The notes below the pieces were generated by a model. It ran no database searches. It was not told the origin of the DNA and saw only the letters and a list, made by a program, of their open reading frames with translations. A stretch of DNA of 64,000 nt from CAVVUF01 sp963751425. GTDB lineage: Bacteria > Chloroflexota > Anaerolineae > Anaerolineales > UBA4823. Within the stretch, counting starts at the first letter, position 1. The number at the start of each line of letters is the position of its first letter. Position numbers and translations under genes: made by a program. This document shows positions 8,089-18,382 of the stretch, piece after piece. The stretch covers positions 62,001 to 126,000 of the forward strand of contig CAVVUF010000003.1 of assembly GCA_963751425.1 (NCBI GenBank), written 5' to 3'.

Positions 8089-8179
8089 CTCGCTAATCTT
8101 CACAAATAATTGGAAAAGATTAGTGAAAGATTGGCGGAGATGTACGCATCTGAGATGAGTACATCTCAGATTAGCAGAA
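8089..8179. repeat. Degenerate dispersed repeat with a 10-bp hairpin
   Basis: CGCTAATCTTCAC (from 8091) and CAGATTAGCAGA (to 8179) are divergent copies of the GCGCAGATTAGCGGA motif found at four other sites in the window. Within it, ATCTGAGATG (8148-8157) and CATCTCAGAT (8162-8171) form a perfect inverted repeat around AGTA, just ahead of the Lon-like gene. Confidence 0.5.
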
Positions 8180-8195
8180 TCAATAAGGAGCGAAT

Positions 8196-10633
8196 ATGAT
8201 TCAGGAACTTCCCCTCGAAAAACTGCGCCGGACTTGCGATCCGAACCTCTTGTGCTGTGAAAGCAGCGCGGAGTTAAGCCCGCTGAACACGATCATCGGT
8301 CAGGAGAGAGCCGTGCGGGCTTTGAAATTCGGCCTGGGCATCAAAGAACGCGGCTTTAATGTCTATGTCGCCGGCCGGCCCGGCACAGGCCGCACCACCG
8401 CCGTGGAGAATTTTTTAGAAGCCGCTGCCAGGGGAGAGTCCACCCCCGCGGACTGGTGTTATGTCAACCAATTCCGTGACAGCTCGCGTCCAAACGCCAT
8501 CCAGCTGCCCCCGGGGCGAGGGGTCGAGCTGAAGGCAGATATCGAATCCCTGGTTGGATCGACCGTGCGTGAGATCTCGAACGCTTTCGAGAGCGAAGAA
8601 TATGCACTGCAAAGAGACAGCACACTGAAGACCTTCCAACAGCAGAAGCAGGGCATCTTGAATCAAATCAACGAACAGGCGATCCAAAGTGGTTTTGTTA
8701 TCCAACCCTCAGCAGTCGGTCTGCTGACCATCCCCATTAAAAATGGCAAGCCGATGAGCGAAGAAGATTTCATGGCCTTAAAACCAGAGGTGCGGGAAGA
8801 AATTGGAAAGCGGCAGGAACAGGTCAACACTGCCCTCGAAGCCGCCATCCGCCAGGCGAAAGGGCTGGACAAGAGCGCTGTCGAGGCCATGCAGAAGCTG
8901 GATCGCCAGGTAGGTTCGTATGCCATCCGCCACTTCTTCGCCGACTTGAAGGATAAATATGCCGGCCTGGATGAAGTATTGACCTTCCTGGATGATGTCC
9001 AAAACGACATCCTGGATCACCTGGCGGACTTCAAACCCCAGACCGAAGAGCAGCCTGCCCTGCCCATGCCTGGGAGAGGCGCGAAAGAGGCGCCCACCCG
9101 CAAATACCAGGTGAATGTCTTGGTTGACAATTCCCGTCAAAAAGGGGCGCCGGTGGTGCTGGAGCGCAACCCCACCTATGCCAACCTCTTTGGAAGGGTT
9201 GAGCAGGAGGCGCAGTTCGGCACCCTGGTGACTGACTTTACGCTCATCCGCAGCGGCTCACTCCACCGTGCCAATGGCGGTTACCTGGTGCTGCCCATGG
9301 AAGATGTGCTGCGCAACCCTCTCACCTGGGACAGCTTAAAGCGCGCCCTGGAGAATAAAGAAATCATCATCGAAGATGTGGGAGAGAAGATCGGCCTGAT
9401 CTCTTCCCGCAGCCTGCGCCCCGAGCCGATCCCGCTCTCGATCAAGGTGATCTTGATCGGCAGGCTGGATGTGTACCAGGCGCTGCTGGCCTATGACGAT
9501 AATTTCAGCGAGCTGTTCAAGGTCAAGGCAGATTTTGATACTTCCATGCCATGGACGGACGAGAATGCAAAGCAGTATGCTGCCTTTGTCTCGATGATCT
9601 GTGAGACTGAAAAACTCCACCACCTGGACGCAGCCGCGCTGGCTTTGTTGGTTGAACACGGTGCCCGGCTGGCTGAAGACCAAGAAAAGCTGTCAACCCA
9701 CTTCGGCGTGATTGCCGATGTGATCCGCGAGGCCAGTTACTACGCCAGCCTGGAACAAGCGGAAGCCGTTCAGGCAGCCCATGTGCGTAAAGCGATCGAA
9801 GAACGCTATTACCGTTCCAGCCTGGTACATGAGCATATCAAAGAGATGATGGCGCGCGAAATTATCAAGATCGATGTCAGCGGGAAGCAAGTTGGGCAAG
9901 TCAACGGCCTTTCAGTGATTTAGTGGGGCGACCTGTCCTTTGGGCAGCCAAACCGTATCACGGTCAGCGTTGGCCTGGGACGGGAGGGTTTGATCGATAT
10001 CGAGCGAGAAGCCAAGCTGGGGGGGCGATCCACACCAAGGGTGTGCTGATCCTATCGGGCTACCTGACCTGGAAATTTGCCCAAGACAAGCCGCTCAGCC
10101 TCTCGGCGCGCCTGGTCTTTGAGCAGAGCTATTCAGGTGTGGATGGTGACAGCGCCTCCAGCACAGAGCTGTATGCGATCCTCTCAGCGCTGGCCGATCT
10201 GCCCATCCGGCAGGGGATCGCCGTCACCGGCTCGGTCAACCAGAAAGGCGAGGTGCAGGCTATTGGGGGCGTCAACGACAAGATCGAAGGTTTCTTTGCC
10301 GTCTGCCAGGCCAAGGGGCTGACCGGAGAACAAGGCGTGATGATCCCTGAGAGCAATGTGGCAGACTTAATGCTCAAGGAGGAAGTGGTCCAGGCTGTCA
10401 GAGATGGGCAGTTCCGCATCTGGCCCATCCGGATGATCGACGAGGGCATTGAGGTACTGACCGGCGTCAAAGGGGGCGAGCGCCTGCCCGATGGCAGTTT
10501 CGAGGAGGGCAGTGTGAATGCCCGTGTTGATCAGCGCCTGAAAGTACTGGCAGAGACTCTGGCACAGTTTGGCAAAACCGAAGAGCCCAAAGAAAGACCT
10601 GTGGGAAATGCTGCTGAGAGCAGCAAATCTTAG
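8196..10633 (+). CDS. Lon-like ATP-dependent protease (COG1067 type), interrupted by a stop and a frameshift
   Basis: AAGGAG (8185-8190) supports the ATG at 8196. Residues 1-575 hold the AAA-type module (AGRPGTGRTTA Walker A with Arg in place of the usual Lys, and the long helical insert of AAA_32 proteins). The part from about 9923 holds the Lon protease domain, with catalytic Ser in DGDSASSTEL and Lys in GGVNDKIEGFF. Two lesions separate them. A TAG at 9921-9923 interrupts otherwise continuous sequence (GLSVI-stop-WGDLSFGQ). Seven Gs at 10019-10025 should be eight to read KLGGAIHTKGVLILSGYL. If real, the ATPase and protease parts are split and the gene is dead; if sequencing errors, this is an intact 812-residue cytoplasmic protease. 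Confidence 0.85.
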
Positions 10634-10671
10634 AGTATAGCGCAAGAAGAGATTAATAAACTTTACAGTTT

Positions 10672-10711
10672 CGAAAGGAGCGACTCTTTTAGGCCGCTCT
10701 TTTCGTTTTAA
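10672..10711 (+). terminator. Terminator after the Lon-like gene
   Basis: CGAAAGGAGCG pairs with CGCTCTTTTCG (one G-U) around an 11-base loop, followed by TTTTA. It starts 39 bases past the stop codon. Confidence 0.7.
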
Positions 10712-10796
10712 ACTATAGGGAGCATACCGAATTAAGGCACCCCACCGGAAGGTACCGATCCGCTTTGAGATAAGCCGCGCTGCCGCGGGATGGTAG

Positions 10797-10825
10797 TTGA
10801 AGCAATCTCAAGAAAAGTGTATACT
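10797..10825 (+). promoter_or_regulatory. sigma70-type promoter for the nucleotidase gene
   Basis: TTGAAG (10797-10802), a 17-base spacer and TATACT (10820-10825). The leader to the start codon is about 165 bases. Upstream, 10712-10796 holds small GC-rich inverted repeats (CCGCG/CGCGG near 10775) but no RNA family I recognise. Confidence 0.6.
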
Positions 10826-10999
10826 ATAAGAGGATCGAAGCGAATCGCAGAATTCTAAGGTTTTTTGAATGACCGTTCATCGAGATCAGAAAGGAGGGAA
10901 TGCTTCGTAAATTAATTTTCAACAATTTCCACAAGTTCTTTTTCCATTTGTATTAACCAATCCATTTTTCTACAATCTATAAAAAAGGTGAAAAAACCT

Positions 11000-13900
11000 A
11001 TGACGAATCAATTTCGCAAACTCATCGTCTTGCTCGTTATTTTGTGCATGGCGATACCTTTTTCCGCGCCTGTAAGGACAGCCGCGGCTCCTGCAGCAGA
11101 TGTGGCTTTTACCATCCTGCATACCAATGATTTTCACGGGCAGTTGGAACCTTCGGGCAGCAACCCGGGCATGGCGCGTGTATCCGCAGTTGTCGAAAGC
11201 GTGCGCACTGCAGTGGGCGCTGCAAATGTGCTCCTGGTAGATGCCGGCGACGAGATGCAGGGTTCCTTGCTCTCCAACCTGGGTGACGGAACAGTCACCG
11301 GTAAGGGTAAGCCAACCATCGATGTATACAATGCGATGGGCTACAATGTGGCTACCTTCGGCAACCACGAGTTCGACTGGGGCCAGGTTAATTTAGCTAA
11401 CCGCACCAGTGAGGCTACTTATCCCTACGTGACCGCCAATATCGTAGTAAATGACACCGGCAACTGCACCACGGCAGGCTGGACGGCGCCGTCATTCGCG
11501 GATGGTGGTCCGTATCAGATCCAGACGGTTGGCACAGCCCCGAATACAGTCAAAGTGGCCTTCATCGGCGTAACCACTACTGAAACACCAATTATCACCG
11601 TCTCCACCGCCACTGCTGGCCTGTGTTTTAAGGATCCGGCTGATTCGATCCTGCATTACTACGATCAGATGAAAGCCGATGGCGCGGATGTGATCGTGGT
11701 GCTCAGCCACATCGGCTACGCCGATGGCGGTTACGGCTACGGCATCCCCGTCTATGGCGATCAAACCCTGGCAACCAAGCTGAATACGGCTGGCAAGCCC
11801 GCCAACCTGATCATCGGTGGCCACAGCCATACAAACCTCGCAGCAGCAACCAAGGTAGGCAATACTTCCATCGTACAAGCATATTACAATGGACGTAGGG
11901 TTGGCCGCGCCGACATCGTGGTTACTCCCGCTGGAGCCGTTACTGTTGCATGGCAGAGTCTGACCGTCAGCACTTCGGGGCCCCAAGATCCAGAGATCGT
12001 TGCACTCATCAATAAATGGGCCACTGACCCTGATTATTTGGCCTTAGTCAACACACCCATCGGCTATTCAGCGGTTGACCTGCCGCGCAGCAACACCGGC
12101 GACAACATGATGGGCACATTCATTGACGATGCCATCTACAATTACCTGAATACCGATGCCAAACCCGAAAACGATGTTGACCTCTTCTTCAACAATGCCG
12201 GTGGCATTCGCGCCGACTGGTGCTGGAACGGGTCTGACTGGGTCAACACGGGTTGCGTTGCTGGAACACACACTGCAGGCTTGTTGACCTACGGCGACAT
12301 GTTCACCGTTCTGCCCTTCGGGAACGCAACAGTGGTCGGCCAAATGACCGGCGCCCAGATTCTGGAAGTGGTCAATTATGGGCCGAACGTGGCCGGTGTC
12401 ATCCAGCCTGCTGGCCTCAAGTACAAATACTACTCATACAAAGATGCGAACCCCGGCCCGCAGCCCTATGCCTGGGGTGCCTTCGATGTTTGCGTAGTTA
12501 ACAAGACCACCAAAGCCTGCGATCCACTGGATCTGAAAAAGACCTACAGTGTGGGCACCAATGAATTCCTGGCGCCAGCGGGCGGCGATGGCTACAGCGG
12601 CTTCAAGTACATGACCAATATCACCTATTGGGGTGATATGCTCAACGCCGTCAACGCCTATGTCGCAACCACTTATGGCACCCCCGAAACAGCTTACAAG
12701 GGTCCCAAAGGTCGATGGCACGCTGGATGGGCGCATCTATCCGCGATGGCAATGACGCCGGCGGCAGCATTGTTCCGCTCACCGTCTTGCACCACAACAA
12801 CTCGCACGGCAACCTGGCGAAAGGCTCTTTCGTGGGCTACACCCAGCTTGCCACGCTGATCAAGCAGGAACGCCTGCATAACCCGGGCCGCACTCTGCTG
12901 CTCGACGGTGGCGACGCGATCCAGGGCGACTCCATGATGTACTACTTCAAGTCATCCTATTCTGGATACGCCTCCGATGGCACACCACTGCCAGCGAACC
13001 TGCAGACCAATCCCATGATCGCCGCGTTGAACGCTATGAATTATGACGCCTTTGACCTGGGCAACCACGAGTTCAACTATGGCAGTGACACCTTCACCGG
13101 CATCTTCAATCAGGCTCAGTTCCCGATCTTGGGAGCCAATGTTGCCGATGATGGTCGCATATGGTCTCTCCCAGGTCGGTCCTGGTGGTCAGGGAGTCCA
13201 GTCATATCTCCTGAAGGATCTCGGGGGTGTTAAAGTGGCTATCCTGGGAATCACCAACCACCGTGTTCCCAACTACGAGCTGCCCAGCAACATCGTTGGC
13301 TTGACTTTCTCTGATCCCCTTGTAAAAGCTCAGGAGCTTTCGACTCAATTGAGATCGACAAACGATGTGGTGATCGCTCTGACACATATCGGCTTCACGG
13401 AAGATCCCAAGAGCGTCGAAGTCGACAAGAACGTCGATACCAACATGGCGATGACCGTCAGCGGCCTGGATGCCATCATCGGCTCTCACAGCCACACCAA
13501 CCCTGCCACAGGCTTCGGTGCTACCAAGTACTTGCCGACCATTGTTGCTGGACCAGACGGCAAGCCCGTCCTCATCAACCAGGCTTACCGCTACAACAAC
13601 ACATTGGGAGAGGTGGTTATCGGTTTGCGAGCCAAAACTGGCGGTGGTTATGAAGTGGTAAGTGAGACCGGGCGCTACCTCAGTGTAACCACGTCCACCG
13701 CTGAAGATCCTGCCATCAAGGCCATCGTCGATCCTTACGTGACGCAGCTGAACGTCTACAACAACACGTTAGCAGGCAAAACTGCCGTACCGATCGATAC
13801 AACGAATGCGTATGTCGCAGAAACCAATGCCGCCAATTTACAGGCAGATGCAGCAATCTTTGAACTGGCAAAGCACGGCATTGATGATGTCGATTTTCAT

Positions 13901-14992
13901 CTGTCCGGGGCTATGACACGACCAAGCTCTCCGACCAATTGGATCATGTTCCCAACAGCAACTTCTTCTACTCCTGCTCAGATGAAGGTCTCTGACATGT
14001 TCACCTTGATGCCCTATGAGAACTCGCTGGTGACCATGCGCATGAACGGGCCGCAGCTTAAGGCAGTCTTGGAGCGCGCTTACCGGAACTACTACTACTA
14101 TAAGTATGTCCCGGGCTATGGCGGTTACTCCTACTACACCACCTGCATGATCGACACCAACTCGGGGAGCCAGATCACCTATAACGATCTCTATCCCGCA
14201 GCCTACGATCCGAACGTAAGCCATGTGGTCTCGTTGGTGTTCGATGGCAATGAAGTCAACTTTGAAGACGCTACTACCTACTATAAAGTTTCCACGGTCA
14301 ACTACCTGGCGGCTGGCTCGTGCAACTTCAACAATAGTGGCGTCAGCTTGTGGCCGCTCAACCAGATTGTCGATGACACGCAGTACTACGTGCGCGATGC
14401 GGTCATCGACTACGCCACCGCTATGGGCACCATCTCGCCCGTAATCGAAGGCCGGCTGCAGTTCATTTACGATATCGATGCTCCGACCATCACGATCAAC
14501 TCCCCAACAGCAAAAGACTACCTGCACCCCGATTTCATGACGCTCGATTTCAACGCCGTGGATGTGGGACCAGCAGGCTTGAAAGCCGTTTGGGCATACC
14601 TGGATATCACGAATAATCCAGTATCCAGCGGATTGGTGCTCGATCTGCACACGCTGGCATTGGGCAACCACACCTTGTATGTGTATGCCCTCGATAAGGC
14701 TGGCAACCAATCCAGCAAGTCGGTGACCTTCAAGGTAATTGCTACCATCCCGAGCCTGAAGGCAAGCGTCAATCGCCTCTACAGCGAAGGCAAGATTACC
14801 AAAAAGGATGTTTATCAGGGCTTGATGAATAAGCTGATAGCTGCCGAGAAGACAACAAGTACTAAGGAAAAGATCAACATTCTCAATGCTTTCATCAGCC
14901 TGGTCAAAGCGCAGACAGGCAAGGGCATCACGGTGGAGGCCGCGAACTTGCTCATCACAGATGCGCAGTGGGTGATTAAAAGCCTAAAATAA
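11000..14992 (+). CDS. Secreted tandem 5'-nucleotidase (UshA-like, two units), frameshifted
   Basis: About 1330 residues when repaired. A signal peptide (RKLIVLLVILCMAIPFS) precedes unit 1, a complete metallophosphatase (HTNDFHG, GNHEFDWG, GGHSHTN) plus 5'-nucleotidase C-terminal domain (NNAGGIRADW, GDMFTVLPFGN, GGDGYSGF). Unit 2 follows from about 12760 (LHHNNSHG, DGGDAIQGD, GNHEFNYG, GSHSHTN, MFTLMPYENSL); its first metal motif has Asn where unit 1 has Asp. An Ig-like domain and a C-terminal helical FIMAH-like domain (KITKKDVYQGLMNKL, ILNAFISLVKAQTGK) end the protein. The frame is broken near 12710-12755 (more than one indel) and near 13160. It would hydrolyse extracellular nucleotides to recover nucleoside and phosphate. 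The ATG at 11000 is preferred over the GTG at 10988, because AGGTG then acts as ribosome site. Confidence 0.85.
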
Positions 14993-15038
14993 CTCTAACC
15001 CTATAAAAGGCGGATCTTAATCGTCCGCTCTCATAACG

Positions 15039-15083
15039 AAAAAGATGGGGCTGTCCAAAAAGTAATGGGCAGCCCTATCTTTT
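15039..15083 (+). terminator. Terminator after the nucleotidase gene
   Basis: AAAAGATGGGGCTGTCC pairs with GGGCAGCCCTATCTTTT (G-U pairs included) around a 10-base loop and ends in T-rich sequence, 47 bases after the stop. Confidence 0.8.
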
Positions 15084-15096
15084 ATTGCAGCGATTG

Positions 15097-15111
15097 GCGC
15101 AGATTGGCGAA
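15097..15111. repeat. Dispersed repeat copy (GCGCAGATTGGCGAA)
   Basis: Close match to the GCGCAGATTAGCGGA motif seen at 35573 and 42976. It is intergenic, between the nucleotidase terminator and the UbiD-type gene. Confidence 0.45.
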
Positions 15112-15326
15112 ATTTTTATTGGTTTCGCAGCCATCGCCTGCGGCTGATTGGCTTCCAAAAAATCTCGTATGGCAGCCCGGGCCGAGGTGAAGGGAGGAAT
15201 TGTTCTTTCTATCCCCAGGCATCTGCATCGTCTTTTTGGGGGGTTCATGGTATAGTAATTTTGAAACTGTCAAAATCATCGGACCTTCACGAAGATTTTC
15301 GAATAGGGTCAGCGGAGGAAGAGTAC

Positions 15327-16631
15327 ATGTCTTTTCGAAAATATTTAGAGAAGCTGGAGGGGGATGGGAAGCTGATTAAGGTTTCAGAGCCTATCTCTGC
15401 AGAATACGAGATCGCCGGTGTCCTCAAAGAGCTTGAGCCAGCTCCGGTGCTCTTTGAAAATGTTAAAGATTGCCAATTCCGCGTGGTTGGGAATCTCTTC
15501 CCAAGCAAAGCCTCTTTTGCTGATTATTTCAACATTCCCACCTCTGCGATCATCCCCAGCCTGCGAGAAGCTATCGACCGGCGTTCTCCCTGCCAGATCA
15601 TTGAAAAGTCTCCCTGCCAGGAAGTGGTCATTTCCGAACCTGACCTGGATGACCTGCCCATCCTGCGGCACTGTGCGCAGGATGGTGGGCGCTATATCAG
15701 CTCAGGCATTTTTGTTGCCCATCACCCGGTCTACGGCCAGAACATCGATTTTCACCGCTGCATGCAGTTTTCGAAGACCGAGATGGCCGTGCGGGTGGTC
15801 AAAGGACGGCACTTCGCTGCCTACCTGGAAGAATTGGGGCAGGTGGATGTCGCTGTATGCATCGGGACACCGCCGAATGTGCTGGCTGCGGCAGCCACAT
15901 CTGTAGAAAAAGGCGTGAATGAGTTAGAGATTGCCAACGCGCTGGAGGGCCTGCAGGTAGTGCGCGCCAGGACCGTGGATGTCCTCGTCCCGGCCGAGGC
16001 TGAGTTCGTGCTGGAAGGCACCGTTTTCCTTGACCGCCGCCATGCCGAGGGCCCCTTTGTCGACCTGACCGAGACCTATGATGTCGTCCGTCAAGAACCG
16101 GTCTTCGTTGTCAAGACCATCACACACCGCAAAGACGCCATCTGGCAAGCCTTGCTGCCGGGAGCCCTGGAGCACAAGCTGCTGATGGGCATGCCGCGCG
16201 AGCCAACCATCTTCCGCAAGGTAAACGAAGTCGTGCGCTGCCTGGATGTGAATGTTAACCCGGGCGGCTGCTCCTGGCTGCATGCCATCGTCCAGATCGA
16301 TAAGCAAAGCGAGGAGGACGGCAAAAAAGCCATCCGGGCGGCTTTTGCTGGGCACACATCTTGTAAACACGTTTTCGTGGTGGATGGCGATATCGATATC
16401 TACGATCCCATGTCGGTGGAATGGGCGATGGCCACCCGTTTTCAAGGAGATGCAGACCTGGTGATCATCGGCCGGGAGCGCGGCTCCAGCCTGGACCCCA
16501 GCGCCGAGGCCGGCACGCACCTGACTACCAAAGTTGGCTTTGACCTGACTAAGCCCCTGGAAACCAAAGGCAAGGCCTTCGAGAAAGCAGCCTTCCCAGA
16601 CGTAGATCTCAAGAAGTTCCTTAATGGATAA
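15327..16631 (+). CDS. UbiD-family decarboxylase; candidate anhydromevalonate phosphate decarboxylase
   Basis: Start at 15327 (MSFRKYLEKLEGDGKL), with GGAGG 7 bases upstream; 434 residues. UbiD marks: ISEPDLDDLPILRHC, GRYISSGIFVAHHP, RRHAEGPFVDLTETYDVV (the conserved Glu residues of the catalytic Glu-Arg-Glu set lie about 241-249), REPTIFRKVNEVV and WAMATRFQGDADLV. UbiD enzymes use prenylated FMN to decarboxylate unsaturated acids. The immediate neighbours are the two aconitase-X subunits. In archaea this trio dehydrates phosphomevalonate and decarboxylates the product to isopentenyl phosphate. That assignment comes from context; another aromatic or unsaturated acid is possible. No UbiX (prenyl-FMN synthase) is in the window. 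Confidence 0.85.
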   Translation: MSFRKYLEKLEGDGKLIKVSEPISAEYEIAGVLKELEPAPVLFENVKDCQFRVVGNLFPSKASFADYFNIPTSAIIPSLREAIDRRSPCQIIEKSPCQEVVISEPDLDDLPILRHCAQDGGRYISSGIFVAHHPVYGQNIDFHRCMQFSKTEMAVRVVKGRHFAAYLEELGQVDVAVCIGTPPNVLAAAATSVEKGVNELEIANALEGLQVVRARTVDVLVPAEAEFVLEGTVFLDRRHAEGPFVDLTETYDVVRQEPVFVVKTITHRKDAIWQALLPGALEHKLLMGMPREPTIFRKVNEVVRCLDVNVNPGGCSWLHAIVQIDKQSEEDGKKAIRAAFAGHTSCKHVFVVDGDIDIYDPMSVEWAMATRFQGDADLVIIGRERGSSLDPSAEAGTHLTTKVGFDLTKPLETKGKAFEKAAFPDVDLKKFLNG

Positions 16632-16697
16632 GACAAGAATCTTCAGATACGCTAAGGACCTTGCATTCTTGGGATGGCTTCCCTCTCAATTTGTTTC

Positions 16698-16728
16698 TCT
16701 CCGCGTGCTCCGCGGCTCTGCGGTGAAA
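16698..16728. repeat. GC-rich intergenic repeat of the 'CCGCGGCTCTGCGGTGAA' type
   Basis: CTCCGCGTGCTCCGCGG then CTCTGCGGTGAAA lies just before the aconitase-X start. From memory, very similar 'CACCGCAGAG...CGCGGAG' strings are scattered between genes in many environmental bacteria. It leaves the downstream gene without a good ribosome site. Confidence 0.45.
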
Positions 16729-16736
16729 AGCATTTT

Positions 16737-17967
16737 ATGAAACTGACTAAAGAACAACAAGCCATGTTGGATGGCAAGTATGGGAAAGCCACCCGCAAAG
16801 CCATGGAGATCCTGGCAGCGCTGGGCACGATCTATGCTGCCGAGTGCATGCTCCCGGTCACCTCTGCCCAGATCGCTGGGGTATCCTACGAAAACCTGGG
16901 CGAGGCTGGGTTAGAGTTCCTGTCTGAAATGGCTGAAAACGGCGGGAAAGCCCGGGTATTGACCACCCTGAACCCAGCCGGGATGGATATTGAGAATTGG
17001 CAGGCACTGGGGATCAGCCCGGATTTTGCCGAAAATCAAACCCGGGTTCTTTCTGCCTTTTCCGCGATGGGAATCATCACCACCTGCACCTGCACACCTT
17101 ATCTTTCGGGCAACCTGCCGCATTTTGGCGAGCACATTGCCTGGGCAGAGAGCAGCGCCGTCTGTTTTGCCAATTCGGTCATCGGGGCGCGCACCAACCG
17201 CGAAGGCGGCCCCAGCGCCCTGGCCGCCGCGCTGACAGGATTCACGCCCGAATATGGCCTGCACCTGGATCCAGAACGGCAGCCCGTCGTAACCGTACAG
17301 GTAAAGGCTGGCCTGGCAGCCGTTGCCGGCGGACCACGCACGCACCTCTTCGGCGCGCTGGGGCGGGTCATTGGTGAAAAGCTGGCAGCCAGCGGCTTAA
17401 GGCCCGTGCCATTCATCCAAGGGATTGAACAAGCCACCCTGGAAGAGCTGAAATCCTTTTGCGCCAGTATTGCCACTTATGGCGGCACCGCATTGTTCCA
17501 CATGGAAGGGGTTACACCGGAGTTTACCTCAGCCGCGGTCCCCTCAGAAACAATCCAGATCACCGGAACCTGACCTGGAAGCAGCCATCCAGGCTTTGAA
17601 CGATGGCACTTCTGAAGAGATTGATTTTGTCAGCCTGGGCTGCCCGCACCTCTCGTTGGCTGAGATTGCTCGCCTGGCCAGTTTGTTGGCAGGCAAGCAG
17701 GTCGTCAAGGAGTTTTGGATCACCACCTCACGCCCAAACAAACAGGTTGCAGATAGAATGGGGTATACTGAGATCATCGAAGCCAGCGGTGCGAAGTTTG
17801 CTGTGGATACTTGCTGTGTGGTGGCACCGATCAAGGGACGCTTCCACACCCTGGCGACCGACAGCGCCAAAGCCTGCTATTATGCCTATGCAAAGAATAA
17901 ATTCAAGACGGTGTTTAAACCCTTTGACCAGGTGGTCGAAGAGGCTCTGGGCAGGGGTGCAGCATGA
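16737..17967 (+). CDS. Aconitase X large subunit; candidate phosphomevalonate dehydratase large subunit (frameshifted)
   Basis: Starts at MKLTKEQQAML (16737). AcnX motifs: TCTCTPYLSGN at 116-126, then AESSAVCFANSVIGARTNRE, GGPSALAAALTG, SLGCPHLS and VDTCCVVAPI. The Cys residues in these motifs are the likely iron-sulfur ligands. The frame breaks at 17565: removing one G from CACCGGAACC gives ITEPDLEAAIQAL and joins both halves into about 410 residues. AcnX proteins dehydrate hydroxy acids (phosphomevalonate in archaea, cis-3-hydroxyproline in some bacteria). Separate large and small genes and the UbiD neighbour favour the mevalonate role. The stop overlaps the small-subunit start by ATGA. Confidence 0.85.
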
Positions 17968-18368
17968 AACTCCAGGGGCGCACGATCTACAAAGGCCATG
18001 TCCAGGGGCAAGCCCTGGTGACCCACATGGGCATCTCGTTTTTCGGCGGGGTCGATCCGGAGAATGGTATGATCGTCGAAAAGGGACATGAATTGGAGGG
18101 GCAGTCAATCCAGGGGAAAGTATTGGTCTTTCCCACCGGAAAGGGTTCGACGGTTGGCTCGTACACCCTCTACCGCCTGAAAAAAAACGGCGCCGCGCCC
18201 GTGGGTATCATCAACGCCGAATGTGAGACCATCACGGCTGTTGGCTGCATCATCGCCGAAATTCCGTGCATTGACCACATTCCCATCGAGCAAATCCACT
18301 CTGGCGCCTGGCTTGAAATCGACGGCGGCAGCGGTTATGTGAAAATTCACCCTATCAAATCGCAATGA
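17964..18368 (+). CDS. Aconitase X swivel-domain subunit (DUF126); candidate phosphomevalonate dehydratase small subunit
   Basis: 134 residues matching the DUF126 swivel domain: GQALVTHMGISFFGGVDP, LVFPTGKGSTVGSYTLYRL, GIINAECETITAVGCIIAEIPCID and a closing SGAWLEIDGGSGYVKI. In two-gene aconitase X enzymes this small subunit packs onto the large one and contributes the Ser-rich anion-binding loop (GKGST here). The start ATG lies within the large-subunit stop (ATGA), so subunits are made together. The GH42 gene begins 14 bases downstream, so the operon may read on into it, though the functions look unrelated. Confidence 0.88.
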   Translation: MKLQGRTIYKGHVQGQALVTHMGISFFGGVDPENGMIVEKGHELEGQSIQGKVLVFPTGKGSTVGSYTLYRLKKNGAAPVGIINAECETITAVGCIIAEIPCIDHIPIEQIHSGAWLEIDGGSGYVKIHPIKSQ

Positions 18369-18382
18369 TCTGGAGGTAATTT

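Noticed and set aside
10712..10796. Structured GC-rich leader (CCGCG/CGCGG) as a riboswitch
   Set aside because: It lies upstream of the -35 box, so would not be in the nucleotidase transcript; matches no family I know.
10900..10956. 18-codon ORF MLRKLIFNNFHKFFFHLY behind AAAGGAGG, upstream of the nucleotidase
   Set aside because: The Shine-Dalgarno ends only two bases before the ATG, the composition is AT-rich and no attenuator structure follows.
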